From positions 1,054,001-1,118,000 of the forward strand of contig JADKBM010000011.1 of NCBI GenBank assembly GCA_016715115.1: a stretch of DNA of 64,000 nucleotides, given 5' to 3'. The position numbers and the translations under genes were made by a program. The number at the start of each line of letters is the position of its first letter. The first letter of the stretch is position 1. Below the pieces are notes generated by a model, which saw only the letters and a program-made list of their open reading frames with translations, ran no database searches and was not told the DNA's origin. This DNA comes from Acidobacteriota bacterium. GTDB lineage: Bacteria > Acidobacteriota > Blastocatellia > Pyrinomonadales > Pyrinomonadaceae. Positions 8,288 to 16,597 of the stretch are shown here, piece after piece.

Positions 8288-8583
8288 TGGTATCCTTCTT
8301 CTAGCTCCTTTGTTTCCTTCTGAGCCAAACGCTCCACTGTTGCGGCCAGCGAACTGAGGCACACGAATAACGCGCCCGTCCCCGCTTCACTGAAATGCAC
8401 CGGTTCCATTTTGATGAATTTGAAAATGCGTCGTTGACCGATTCCCTGCAAAACTGTGGCCTGTTCGATCGACAGCATCGAATCGCCGCATTCGGGACAA
8501 ACGATGGCATTGCCGGGCGCCGCATATCGGACGACATAGCGGCGCGTGGTCGCGACGTACTCAATTTTGCGTTTGATCACCAT
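8284..8583 (-). CDS. Small zinc-ribbon / HTH-like protein
   Basis: A 99-aa cytoplasmic protein. The N-terminal beta-rich part contains a CPECG knuckle at about residue 29. It is followed by a segment (MLSIEQATVLQGIGQRRIFKFI, then a VHFSEAGTGALFVCLSSL end) laid out like a MerR/excisionase-type helix-turn-helix. Short proteins of this design recur in Acidobacteria and Planctomycetes in my recollection. Only one CxxC pair is obvious, so zinc binding is uncertain. It is the first gene of the lipoprotein run and overlaps the next gene by 4 nt, so it might regulate the run. Confidence 0.7.
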   Translation of the reverse strand: MVIKRKIEYVATTRRYVVRYAAPGNAIVCPECGDSMLSIEQATVLQGIGQRRIFKFIKMEPVHFSEAGTGALFVCLSSLAATVERLAQKETKELEEGYQ

Positions 8584-8795
8584 TTTTACCTACCAGTTCA
8601 TCGATAGTCAATATTCGCAATCGATGCCACAAAATACCGGCGCGCGCTTTGGATGTCTGGATGTTTTTCGGATTATTTTTGGATTTCTTTCGGATTCGGT
8701 TGGATTTTCCGTTTTTTATCGGACTATTTCAAAATTGCGACATCTCGAAACGGTCGGAGATCTCTTTTATCAGCGGAAATTTTCAACGAAAAACT

Positions 8796-8975
8796 ATGCT
8801 TTACCGGTTCGGCTCGTTTCGTCTTGACTCGTCCGATCGTCGTTTTTGGCGCCCGGAGAACCCGGTAACGCTCAAACCGAAACAGTTCGACCTGCTTTTG
8901 TATCTGGTCGAAAACGCGGGTCGCGTGACGACAAAAAATGAACTGCTCGATCGTATTGTCTGGCTGTTTTCTTGA
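8796..8975 (+). pseudogene. Truncated CadC/OmpR-type winged-helix regulator
   Basis: 59 codons read MLYRFGSFRLDSSDRRFW, then PVTLKPKQFDLLLYLVENAG and a VTTKNELLDRIVW end. This is the N-terminal two thirds of a Trans_reg_C winged helix, as in CadC-like proteins with TolB or TPR tails. The reading stops right after the recognition-helix region, and the feo cluster begins 45 bp on. A full protein would be several hundred residues, so this is a remnant. The 210 bp before it hold a degenerate 11-bp repeat of tttcggatt type and no other gene. Confidence 0.7.
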
Positions 8976-9019
8976 AAAGAGGATTTACGCCGCGACCAAG
9001 TCGTGTCCCAAGCGAAGAA

Positions 9020-9157
9020 TCATTTTCCGCATCCGCAATCTTCGCCGCATCCATCCTTTTTCGGACGCGATCCCGCGATCTGCCGGCGAACGGTCAGCAG
9101 GACGTAGCCGACGGCTCCGAGCACGATGAGGACAACGATCAACGTCTGGACTGACAT
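9020..9157 (-). CDS. FeoB-associated Cys-rich membrane protein
   Basis: A 45-aa protein starting MSVQTLIVVLIVLG, with one transmembrane helix at residues about 3-22. A basic stretch and a Cys-rich tail, DGCGEDCGCGK, follow. It begins 2 bp after the feoB stop, which fits the small FeoB-associated Cys-rich protein family (PF12669 type). Members are thought to assist ferrous iron uptake at the membrane, possibly by binding iron or a cluster; the detailed role is not settled. Confidence 0.85.
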   Translation of the reverse strand: MSVQTLIVVLIVLGAVGYVLLTVRRQIAGSRPKKDGCGEDCGCGK

Positions 9158-9159
9158 TT

Positions 9160-11100
9160 TCAGAATCCGAGCAATTTCCCACCCTGATAGGTCACAAAGG
9201 CGGCGAGATACGCGAGCCCGGTCATATAAACGATCATAAATGCGGGCCACCGCCAGGAATTGGTTTCACGCCGCACGATCGCGACGGTCGACATACATTG
9301 CATCGCGAGCACAAAAAAGACCATCAGTGTCAGCGCCGTGAGCGGCGTCCAGGTCGGCTTACCGTCAGCGTCGCGGGCGTCGTGTATCGCCGAGATCAGC
9401 GTCTCCGATTCTTCATCCGCGCCCTTCCCGACGTTGTATACGATACTCAGGGTCGAAACCAGAACCTCGCGCGCGGCGAAACTCGCGATCAGTGCAACAC
9501 CGATCTTCCAATCGAACCCGAGCGGCCTGATCGCCGGTTCAATCGCCTGTCCGAGCGTTCCTGCAAAACTATGAGTCAACTGGTAGGATTCGGGACTTTC
9601 GGCAATCCCCGCCGGCGGCGCGGATTTCGGGAAATACATCAGCGCCCAAAGCACGATCGAGATGGCAAGAATGACGGTTCCGGCACGCTTTACAAAGAGC
9701 CACGCGCGCAAAAACATATTCTGCATCACATTCCGCAGATTCGGCAGGCGATAGGGCGGCAATTCCATCACAAACGGTGGTTGCGACGATGTCCGGAGAA
9801 CGCTCTTTTTGAGGATCAGGGCGACGACGAGCGCGGCAAAGATCCCAAGCGCGTACATCGCGAGCATAAGGACCGCGCCGAGCGATATGAACCCGAATAC
9901 GGTCTGACCGGCGAAAAACGTCGCGATCATCAACGTATAGACCGGAAGACGCGCCGAACAGCTCATAAACGGCGCGATCAGGATGGTCGCCAAACGGTCC
10001 TTCGGATTCTCGATCGTCCGGGCCGCCATTATCCCCGGAATCGCGCAGGCGAAACTGCTCATCAACGGTAGGAAGGCTTTGCCGTGAAGTCCAACGCGCG
10101 ACATCAGCTTGTCGAGCAAAAATGCGGCCCGGGCCATATAGCCCGAGTCTTCGAGAATGGAAATGAAAAGGAACAAAAGCAGGATTTGAGGCAGAAAGAC
10201 GAGGACTCCCCCGACGCCGGCGATGATCCCGTCAACGATCAGATCGGTCAGAATACCCTCCGGCATATTCGTCCGGGCGAGATCGCCCAATGCCCCGAAT
10301 CCTTTTTCCAGAAGATCCATCGGAATGTTGGCCCACGAAAAGATCGTCTGAAAAACAACGAGCAAAACGGCGACGAGGATCACGAGTCCGAAGAACCGGT
10401 GAGTCAAAACGCGGTCCAACTTTTCGGAGAAATTATGGGCGTCAAGATCCATATGCTTGACGCTTTCCTGAACGACCTCGGATATGAAACTGTACCGCGC
10501 AAAGATCTTCGCATTCTGGCTCGTTTCGGCCGCGGTGTTCAGGTTGTCGGGCACGGGCCTTCGGCTGTCGATCATTTTGGCCGCGGAATCGGCCAACTCT
10601 TCAACGCCGCGGCCGGTCGACGCATCGACCGCGACCACCGGCACGCCCAGGAGTTTCGAGAGTCTCCCAGTATCGATCTGGTGTTTCTGGCGCTCAAACT
10701 CATCGATCATCGTCAGCGCGACGACGGTCGGGATCTGAAGTTCGAGCAGTTGCGTGACGAGATACAGGTTGCGTTCGAGATTGGTCGAATCGACGGCCGC
10801 GATCACGACGTCGGGGTGCGGAAGCGAGGAATCCGCGCCGGTCAGAACATCGCGGGCGATCTGTTCGTCGAGCGAGGTCGCATCGATGCTGTAGAGTCCG
10901 GGCAGATCGATTATCCGTGCCGGTTTGTCGCCGACAAGCCAGTTCCCTTCCTTTCTCTCGACCGTCACGCCAGGATAATTCGCGACCTTCTGCCGCATTC
11001 CCGTGAGCGCATTGAAGAGCGTCGTTTTTCCGGCGTTCGGGTTTCCGGCCAACGCGATTATCAATTCGCGGGTCCCGTTTGGATTGACGTTCTTGTTCAT
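9160..11100 (-). CDS. feoB: Ferrous iron transporter FeoB
   Basis: A 646-aa GTP-driven Fe(II) permease. The N-terminal G domain has G1 GNPNAGKTT (about residue 19), a TVERKEG switch region and G3 DLPGLY (about 65). The G4 site reads TMID rather than the usual NxxD. A helical spacer follows, then the polytopic membrane part from about residue 235, with paired Gate domains (SSFACAIPGIMAAR and IASFAAREVLVSTL). Its start overlaps the feoA stop by 4 nt (ATGA). It is somewhat shorter than the 700-770 aa of many FeoBs. Inner membrane; likely iron-regulated, although I see no clear Fur box. Confidence 0.95.
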   Translation of the reverse strand: MNKNVNPNGTRELIIALAGNPNAGKTTLFNALTGMRQKVANYPGVTVERKEGNWLVGDKPARIIDLPGLYSIDATSLDEQIARDVLTGADSSLPHPDVVIAAVDSTNLERNLYLVTQLLELQIPTVVALTMIDEFERQKHQIDTGRLSKLLGVPVVAVDASTGRGVEELADSAAKMIDSRRPVPDNLNTAAETSQNAKIFARYSFISEVVQESVKHMDLDAHNFSEKLDRVLTHRFFGLVILVAVLLVVFQTIFSWANIPMDLLEKGFGALGDLARTNMPEGILTDLIVDGIIAGVGGVLVFLPQILLLFLFISILEDSGYMARAAFLLDKLMSRVGLHGKAFLPLMSSFACAIPGIMAARTIENPKDRLATILIAPFMSCSARLPVYTLMIATFFAGQTVFGFISLGAVLMLAMYALGIFAALVVALILKKSVLRTSSQPPFVMELPPYRLPNLRNVMQNMFLRAWLFVKRAGTVILAISIVLWALMYFPKSAPPAGIAESPESYQLTHSFAGTLGQAIEPAIRPLGFDWKIGVALIASFAAREVLVSTLSIVYNVGKGADEESETLISAIHDARDADGKPTWTPLTALTLMVFFVLAMQCMSTVAIVRRETNSWRWPAFMIVYMTGLAYLAAFVTYQGGKLLGF

Positions 11101-11324
11101 TCGGTGACTTCGATCGTTTCCGCCTCGTTTCGCCGGATCGCGAGGCTGTAACCGCGGACCCGAATCTGGATCGGGTCGCCGAACGGAGCCGCCTTTACGA
11201 CACGCACCGTAACGCCCGGAACGACGCCCATTTCCATCAGCCGCTTGGCGATCATACCCTCGCCGCTGACATTGACGACCTTCGCCGTGGCGCCGATCGC
11301 GAGTTCCGAAAGGAGCGTTGTCAC
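11097..11324 (-). CDS. feoA: FeoA, SH3-like partner of FeoB
   Basis: A 75-aa FeoA-family protein with SH3-like fold, starting from GTG at 11324 (VTTLLSELAIGATAKV). Family signatures are LMEMGVVPGVTVRVV, APFGDPIQIRVRGYSLAIR and an ending AETIEVTE. The GTG start overlaps the upstream gene's TGA (GTGA), and the family length of about 75 aa supports this over an ATG 54 bp earlier. FeoA is cytoplasmic and thought to modulate the FeoB complex. It overlaps feoB by 4 nt. Confidence 0.93.
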   Translation of the reverse strand: MTTLLSELAIGATAKVVNVSGEGMIAKRLMEMGVVPGVTVRVVKAAPFGDPIQIRVRGYSLAIRRNEAETIEVTE

Positions 11325-11773
11325 CTGATTCCTTCCTTTTTCGGCTTCAGTTCCCACAAAACGTTGACTATCAGCCATTTACCATTCACCTTCGCGATGT
11401 GCATATAATCGACCCAGTCACGCATTTCAAGTTTGACGGTCGCCGCGTTGCCGGTAACATCGAGTATCTTGACGTCCTTTTGCCGATCTTTTTCGGGAGT
11501 GTTCTTGCCGTAGCCCGCGCGCGTCCCCTGGACGAGACCGAGCGCGCTCAACTCATCGAGGCGACTTTGGCCCTTGTCGTTCGTCACGGCGCGGCGCTTG
11601 GCAAGGTCCGGATGAAGCGCGCTCTCCATCTTCAAGGGATCTCCCGTGTACCAGCCGTCGGCGTAGTTCAACGCCGCCTGGGTGATCGCCTCGCGGTCGC
11701 TTTCGGATTGCGCCGCAATCTGAAGAGTTGCGGTTAAAAACAATGTCGCAACCAGAAGAATTGCTTTTCTCAT
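11321..11773 (-). CDS. Secreted NTF2-like (lumazine-binding type) protein
   Basis: 150 aa, with a signal peptide MRKAILLVATLFLTATLQIAAQ. The NTF2-like fold is suggested by REAITQAALNYADGWYTGDP, KMESALHPDLAKR and the terminal DYMHIAKVNGKWLIVNVLWE strand pair. It matches the putative lumazine-binding / SnoaL-like class (PF12893 pattern). Its activity is unknown. It overlaps feoA by 4 nt but probably has no direct iron role; it appears to be the leading gene of the feo transcript or part of the longer run from 16186. Confidence 0.8.
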   Translation of the reverse strand: MRKAILLVATLFLTATLQIAAQSESDREAITQAALNYADGWYTGDPLKMESALHPDLAKRRAVTNDKGQSRLDELSALGLVQGTRAGYGKNTPEKDRQKDVKILDVTGNAATVKLEMRDWVDYMHIAKVNGKWLIVNVLWELKPKKEGIR

Positions 11774-11820
11774 GATTTACAAATTGTAAATCAACTGAAA
11801 ACCAATTTCAATTACGTGCG

Positions 11821-13371
11821 TTAATTGGATCTTGCGGAGGATTCGCGCGAGAGGTCCGCCTGATACGCGCCGACGGCAAACCTCAGGGGCGTTCGCCGTT
11901 GATCGTTGCTCAGCCAAAAGCGTATATTGAGCGCGTCGAGTTGCGGATTGCCGGTGAATACCGTCACAAGTTGTGCCGGAACCTTTTCGCCGCGGAGCGT
12001 GATTATCTGTGCGTTCGACGGTCGCAGCATAAAGACGTAGAACTGATTTCCGAAAAGAACGGCTACCCTCGTGTCGTTGACCGGATTCGTCGCGTCCTTG
12101 CTCGGCCTGAGATTGAAAGACCGCGCGGCGTAGAAAAGTGAAAGCAGCGAATGAGTATTGACCGGGATCTGAACTTGCTGGTTTCCCTCAAGCGTCGCCG
12201 TCCCGCGATCCTGGTCGAATCTCACGATCTGATTGAGCGAACCCAATTGCCCGTTGAACTTGACCTCACTTTGAAGCGGTTGGAGATCCTGCGGATCGAC
12301 CCACGATTTGAAAACATCTCCCGTGCGGAACAAGTTCGATCCGTTCTCGGATCCGGTGACCGTCGCCGTCAGCAAAAGTCCGTCTCGTTTGATACCGTTC
12401 AGCGGCAGTTGTCGTCGCTCTTTCGCTTGGAATTCAATTGTTCCGACGGCCTGGCCGCCGCTCGCGATCTTGAATTCGAGCGTCTCGCCCAGCGAAAACG
12501 GAATCTCCGATCCAAGCGGTTGATCGTCGATGTAAGGTTTCGGCGTCGCTTTGGGTGTCGGGCTCGGCGTTGCGGCCGGGGGCTTGGTCGGGCTCGGCGT
12601 CGGCGAAGCGACCGGTTCCGCAGCCCTCTCAAGACCCGCCAACGAGATTCGAAACTCGCCGCGGCCGGCGCGGAACCGAATCAAAACGGGAAGCCGGTCC
12701 GGATCATTGCTGAAGTTGATGCGTACGTCTGAAACACCCGCTTGCGTAAAGAACTCGCTTTGAAGGCCCGAGACGGTCGTCTCGAACTCGCCGGCGTCCG
12801 TCTTGACCTTTTCGACGACTCCCGGCACCGCGGTAACGGTGAAACCTTTGCCGTTTTCGAGGATCGGGAAATTGCCGGCGCCGCCGGATTGCCGGACGCG
12901 ATAGATCAGGGACAGAAGATCGTAGCTGGTTGATGGCTGATCGAGGAAGTTAGAGATCGTTTCTTCGGGAAACACCCCCGAATTCTTCGTCGACTTCACG
13001 TAAAGCGGCAATCCCGTGTCCGGTGCGACAAAAACCGTGCGCGATTCGTCGATCAGATAATACGCCGCGGCGACAAACTCGAAAGTCTTGAATTTCGAGC
13101 GGAGCTCAACCGCGTCGCGGCCTCCGATCTTGCCGCTCGAAACGACTTGAATCTCAGCGTAGCCGGCGTTCCTGTACTGGTCATAACTTATCGTGTAGGT
13201 GAGTTTCTCGCCCGACCGAAAACCGTCCCTCGCGGCGCCCCCAGCCGACGGCAAAAGAAGGCCGTACGCGGCGAGAACGAATAGCGTTGCGAGGATCGCG
13301 GGTCGCCGAAGGCCCGCATCGCGAAGACCGAAACCAGATCCAACGCGATTTATGTTTCTATGAAGTTTCAT
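11821..13371 (-). CDS. Duplicated DUF3108 exported protein
   Basis: 516 aa, with a signal-like hydrophobic stretch at about residues 28-45. The first DUF3108 unit starts FRSGEKLTYTISYDQYRNAG (about 52) and continues through SKFKTFEFVAAAYYLID. A Pro/Thr linker (about 250-280, PTPSPTPKATPKP) leads to a second unit, IPFSLGETLEFKIASGGQAVG. DUF3108 proteins are periplasmic beta-barrel-like proteins of uncertain function. The ATG shares its A with the pyrF stop (TGATG), so it is translated in coupling with pyrF. Confidence 0.85.
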   Translation of the reverse strand: MKLHRNINRVGSGFGLRDAGLRRPAILATLFVLAAYGLLLPSAGGAARDGFRSGEKLTYTISYDQYRNAGYAEIQVVSSGKIGGRDAVELRSKFKTFEFVAAAYYLIDESRTVFVAPDTGLPLYVKSTKNSGVFPEETISNFLDQPSTSYDLLSLIYRVRQSGGAGNFPILENGKGFTVTAVPGVVEKVKTDAGEFETTVSGLQSEFFTQAGVSDVRINFSNDPDRLPVLIRFRAGRGEFRISLAGLERAAEPVASPTPSPTKPPAATPSPTPKATPKPYIDDQPLGSEIPFSLGETLEFKIASGGQAVGTIEFQAKERRQLPLNGIKRDGLLLTATVTGSENGSNLFRTGDVFKSWVDPQDLQPLQSEVKFNGQLGSLNQIVRFDQDRGTATLEGNQQVQIPVNTHSLLSLFYAARSFNLRPSKDATNPVNDTRVAVLFGNQFYVFMLRPSNAQIITLRGEKVPAQLVTVFTGNPQLDALNIRFWLSNDQRRTPLRFAVGAYQADLSRESSARSN

Positions 13372-14108
13372 CAGCCGTTCTCGATCTCAGAAATAATGTC
13401 ACGCACCGCGGCTCTCCGATCCGCCGCGTCAAGGATCGGACGGCCGATCACAAGATAATCCGAACCCGCCGCAACCGCTCTCGCCGGAGTCATTACACGC
13501 TTTTGATCATCGGAAGTTCCACTTCTAGGATCCGGCATTCCCGTTCCGGGCCTGATGCCCGGAGTGACGATCAGAAACCCGGCGCCGAACTGCTTTCGGA
13601 TCAGTTCGATCTCGAGCGGTGAAGCGACCACGCCGTCCAACCCACATTCTGCCGTAAGTCGAGCTAAATTCAAAACTTGCGAAGACATATCGCCTTTGAT
13701 TCCGACTTCGGCAAGAGTCTCCGAACCGGAGCTCGTAAGGATCGTGACGCCGATGATCTTCGGGTGGGACAGCCGTTCCCTTTCGCAGAATTCCCTAACC
13801 TCGGCAACCGTTCGCCGCATCATTTCACCGCCCCCGAGCGAATGTACGTTGAACATCCAAACACCGGTCCGCGCGGCCTCGATCGAGGCCTTCGCCACGG
13901 TGTTCGGAATATCGTGAAACTTGAGGTCCAGGAAAAGCCTGACTCCCCGGCCGACCAATTCTGAAACTAGCGAGGTGCCGGCCGCGGTAAACAACTGCAA
14001 GCCGATCTTGAAGGCGCCGACCTCGCTTTGAAGTTCATCGACAATAGATCTTGCGGCGGAGGCGCTCGGCACATCGAGCGCGACGATAATCCTATCTCTT
14101 GCGTTCAT
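13371..14108 (-). CDS. pyrF: Orotidine-5'-phosphate decarboxylase
   Basis: 245-aa OMP decarboxylase, the last step of UMP synthesis, cytoplasmic. The start is MNARDRIIVALDVPSAS. The catalytic motif is FLDLKFHDIPNT at about residues 59-70. The phosphate-binding end is GIRP...QKRVMTP, then GSDYLVIGRPI. Between GIRP and QKR an extra segment, GTGMPDPRSGTSDD, lengthens the mobile loop by about 10 residues relative to the usual form. That insert resembles a diverged heptad repeat (see findings). Translational coupling joins it to the DUF3108 gene downstream, and the TPR gene ends 10 bp upstream. Confidence 0.96.
   Translation of the reverse strand: MNARDRIIVALDVPSASAARSIVDELQSEVGAFKIGLQLFTAAGTSLVSELVGRGVRLFLDLKFHDIPNTVAKASIEAARTGVWMFNVHSLGGGEMMRRTVAEVREFCERERLSHPKIIGVTILTSSGSETLAEVGIKGDMSSQVLNLARLTAECGLDGVVASPLEIELIRKQFGAGFLIVTPGIRPGTGMPDPRSGTSDDQKRVMTPARAVAAGSDYLVIGRPILDAADRRAAVRDIISEIENG
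13508..13541. repeat. Probable diverged heptad insert inside pyrF
   Basis: On the coding strand the insert reads approximately as atgccgg, atcctag, aagtgga, acttccg, a degenerate 7-bp series. Its translation, MPDPRSG, parallels the IPNPKSE peptide of the argC and thrA inserts. It lies exactly in the loop before QKRVMTP, where homologues are shorter. The similarity is weaker than for the other two inserts. Confidence 0.4.
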
Positions 14109-14118
14109 TTCACCTCGA

Positions 14119-15354
14119 TCAAATCATATCTAAGATCCCGTTCAACAGATCGCGGCAGAAACGCCTGATCCTTGGCGCGCCGCCTGAAAGCAGCGAGTTC
14201 TTCCGATTTGAGAAGTGCCGAAAAGGCAACGCGGCCTGCGTTCCGAACAGCTTTCTACCCTTTAGAAACTCGTGGCATTGCGCACCGGGACTTTTCGCTT
14301 GTGCAGCGTGTTCGAACGCTTCCATCTCATCGCCGGGCTCGTTTTGGATCCGATGAACGACACTCTTCATAAACCACGCGTCAGCATAATCCTTGTCGAG
14401 TTTTGCAGCGGCGTTCAAATGTCGGAGTGCCATCGAATATCGTTGAAGCTGGAAATAAGCGCATCCGATGAGATATTCGAGTTCAGCGTGTGTTGCGGCG
14501 GCCGAACTCTGCTTGAGGGCCGCAATGCACTCGGTCCAGTTCCCTTCATACGCCGCGAGCATTCCCCAAACGAAATTGGTGACGCCGGCCATCCCTTCGA
14601 TGTTGACCAGCAAACTCAAGCTTCGCCTGGCTTGCTCGAGATTCAGCAGTTCGGCATTTACAACCCCCGACAAAAGGAGTCCGTGGCGATCGTCAGGCGA
14701 GACCAACAGTGCGGCGCTGAGAATTTCCGCCGCCTTGCCGTACCGGTCCGCGACGAACAACTCCCACGCATATCTGAGGTGCAACGCGACGTTTTGGGGC
14801 GACAAAACACGCGCTCGCTCGAGCATCTGCAAGCCTTGGCGCTCGTTTCCTTCGCCTAGCAATCGCGCGCTTTCGTTGACGAGTTTTGCGAGCAATTCCG
14901 AATTCTCGCCGCCGTGACCGGCGATGATCCGCTCGGCCCTGCGATCCGAGGCGGCCGATGCCCCATCCGAAACCGGTCCGGGATCGCGCAGAGCATCCCA
15001 GGCGTTTCTGATCTTTTTTGCCTCATCGGTGTTCAGCAACCCCAAGATCCCGTAAAGTTCTTTGATCAGATCGCGCTCTTCCTTCAGGAGTTGGCTTTGA
15101 TCGCGCAACAAATCGACCGTCCCGCGCAACGCCTCGGACAGCTGCGCTTGCCGCAGTTCCAGGATCGAAACCCGTTCGAGAAGATGATCTTCGTAAAACG
15201 ATGGCGTTTGGTTCGTGTCGTACTGCAAAGATGTCGGGAAGATCACCAGCAGGAGCCTGGTCCCGCATTCGGCGCAATGCGAATCATTCAGCGAGTTTGC
15301 CGCGCGGCAGTTCTGACAATAAACGGTTGAGTCTTTCAATTTACTGGAGGTCAA
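14119..15354 (-). CDS. Zinc-ribbon and TPR-repeat protein
   Basis: 411 aa. The N-terminal zinc ribbon is CQNC(x11)CAEC at residues about 13-30. A coiled coil spans about residues 57-100. TPR-like helical repeats run from about 155 to 370 (LGEGNERQGLQMLERARVLS, YGKAAEILSAALLVSPDD, YSMALRHLNAAAKLDKDYAD). No signal peptide or membrane span is evident, so it is probably a cytoplasmic scaffold. The start is TTG, overlapping the stop of the 95-aa gene as TTGA, so the two are probably coupled and may act together; both have N-terminal zinc knuckles. No specific function can be assigned. Confidence 0.78.
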   Translation of the reverse strand: MTSSKLKDSTVYCQNCRAANSLNDSHCAECGTRLLLVIFPTSLQYDTNQTPSFYEDHLLERVSILELRQAQLSEALRGTVDLLRDQSQLLKEERDLIKELYGILGLLNTDEAKKIRNAWDALRDPGPVSDGASAASDRRAERIIAGHGGENSELLAKLVNESARLLGEGNERQGLQMLERARVLSPQNVALHLRYAWELFVADRYGKAAEILSAALLVSPDDRHGLLLSGVVNAELLNLEQARRSLSLLVNIEGMAGVTNFVWGMLAAYEGNWTECIAALKQSSAAATHAELEYLIGCAYFQLQRYSMALRHLNAAAKLDKDYADAWFMKSVVHRIQNEPGDEMEAFEHAAQAKSPGAQCHEFLKGRKLFGTQAALPFRHFSNRKNSLLSGGAPRIRRFCRDLLNGILDMI

Positions 15355-15638
15355 TCAAGGTCGAGCGGATTCTTGAAAGGCAAGTGCTTTTCGCCTTCGG
15401 CGCGTTTCAGCGCCTCATTGAATTTCTCTTCAAGCAGGCGCTCGCGGTCTTTTTGAGAAGACATCTCCTGCGCGAACAGCTGATCTCGCAGGTCTTTCTT
15501 CTTGCCTAGTTCGCTCTGCAGATCTTCGAACGATCCGACCAATTTCTTCTTTTCTTCGTGGGCGAGAAGCGCGCCGGTCTGAGAATCGATCGTCAGAGCG
15601 GCCTCGCAACACGGACACAAAACGGTGAATTTCTCCAT
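15351..15638 (-). CDS. Small zinc-knuckle coiled-coil protein
   Basis: A 95-aa protein starting MEKFTVLCPCCEAALTID. The CPCC knuckle at about residues 8-11 is followed by a long charged helix (about 28-85) rich in Glu/Lys/Arg. AAGGAG precedes the ATG. It overlaps the TPR gene by 4 nt. Only one Cys pair is visible, so metal binding would need dimerisation or the last Cys. It is not a named family to me. Confidence 0.75.
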   Translation of the reverse strand: MEKFTVLCPCCEAALTIDSQTGALLAHEEKKKLVGSFEDLQSELGKKKDLRDQLFAQEMSSQKDRERLLEEKFNEALKRAEGEKHLPFKNPLDLD

Positions 15639-15646
15639 AATGCTCC

Positions 15647-16186
15647 TTATTCGGGTTTCTTTTGATCTTTGAGTTCCGGGTCTTTCGGAGTTTCGGGTGT
15701 GACTTTTATCCCGATCGCTTCCAGGATAGTGACCGGCGAAAGAGATCGGAAATTCTCCATTTTTGCGGCCGGCGCTTCGACGACCTTCCCGTTCTTGAAA
15801 TACACCGAATACTTCGAATCCCGACCGAGTATTTTGCGTTCGACTTTCAGCAGTCGCGGATGATTCTTGAATTCGCGAACCTCGATGAAGTTGCCCGACT
15901 TATCCATCGTCGATGTGAATGTCGATTCATCCGGCGCCGGAATGGCCGCCATCGTCGATGACTTCAGCTCGCGCCGCGAATTTGACGCGTCTGAATCGAC
16001 GTTCGAAGGGGACACGGAATTCGAATTATTATTGATGCGTGAATTGCCGGGCGTGTTCGTCAACGCATTCGCCGGTTTAACGCTTACGTTGGTCGGATCC
16101 GGTTTTGACTCGCTGCCGCCGGAGCATCCGACGAGTGAAAGCGCGAAAACCACTCCGCTCACAAAAATGATTGCTGACTTCCTCAT
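15647..16186 (-). CDS. Lipoprotein of unknown function
   Basis: 179 aa from ATG at 16186 (MRKSAIIFVSGVVFALSLVGC), with a lipobox LVGC. An Asn/Ser/Pro-rich linker precedes a small globular region (about 85-165) with FIEVREFKNHPRLLKVE and KYSVYFKNGKVVEAPAAK. Longer upstream starts are rejected because they would spoil the signal peptide. It ends 8 bp before the 95-aa gene, so it probably heads the minus-strand run that continues towards pyrF. Not recognised. Confidence 0.78.
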   Translation of the reverse strand: MRKSAIIFVSGVVFALSLVGCSGGSESKPDPTNVSVKPANALTNTPGNSRINNNSNSVSPSNVDSDASNSRRELKSSTMAAIPAPDESTFTSTMDKSGNFIEVREFKNHPRLLKVERKILGRDSKYSVYFKNGKVVEAPAAKMENFRSLSPVTILEAIGIKVTPETPKDPELKDQKKPE

Positions 16187-16538
16187 ACAATTCCCCGCGC
16201 AGTTAAAAAAACACGGCATCTCCAAAATACCGAATTACGATATTCGGTGCAATCAGCGTTCGCGAGGTTGTCGCCGAATCGACGTTTGTCATTCTGCCGG
16301 CCGGTTTTCGGCGACCAAACAACTTTACGGACTGATCAACTTTTACATCTGCACTAACTTACGAAAAAGACACTTCTCTTCGGCGCAAAAACTGCGGCAA
16401 TCTGTCGCTTACTTTCTGCGTCGCGCTTTACACCCAAAGCAATTGATGTCCGATTCGCGTTCGCGTTGCACGATCCGTTGCGCGGCACTTATGTTGCGTT
16501 GGCGCTAAAGAATTTCGAGAGCATTTGTTGGTGGAAAC
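16187..16538. other. Intergenic gap with no recognisable gene
   Basis: Between the lipoprotein start and the glnA terminator there are about 350 bp. I see no codon-biased frame, tRNA or clear repeat. It should hold the promoter of the 16186 gene, but no convincing -35/-10 pair stands out. Confidence 0.5.
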
Positions 16539-16573
16539 GAGGCCGTCCGAGAACTGAGTTCTTGGACGGCCTC
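16539..16573 (-). terminator. Hairpin terminator downstream of glnA
   Basis: A near-perfect 17-bp stem (gaggccgtccgagaact paired with agttcttggacggcctc) begins about 25 bp after the glnA stop. The T tract on the glnA side is short (GTTTCC). On the other strand attttc follows, so it may act in both directions. Confidence 0.75.
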
Positions 16574-16597
16574 ATTTTCGGTCGATCGGATTCGGGG

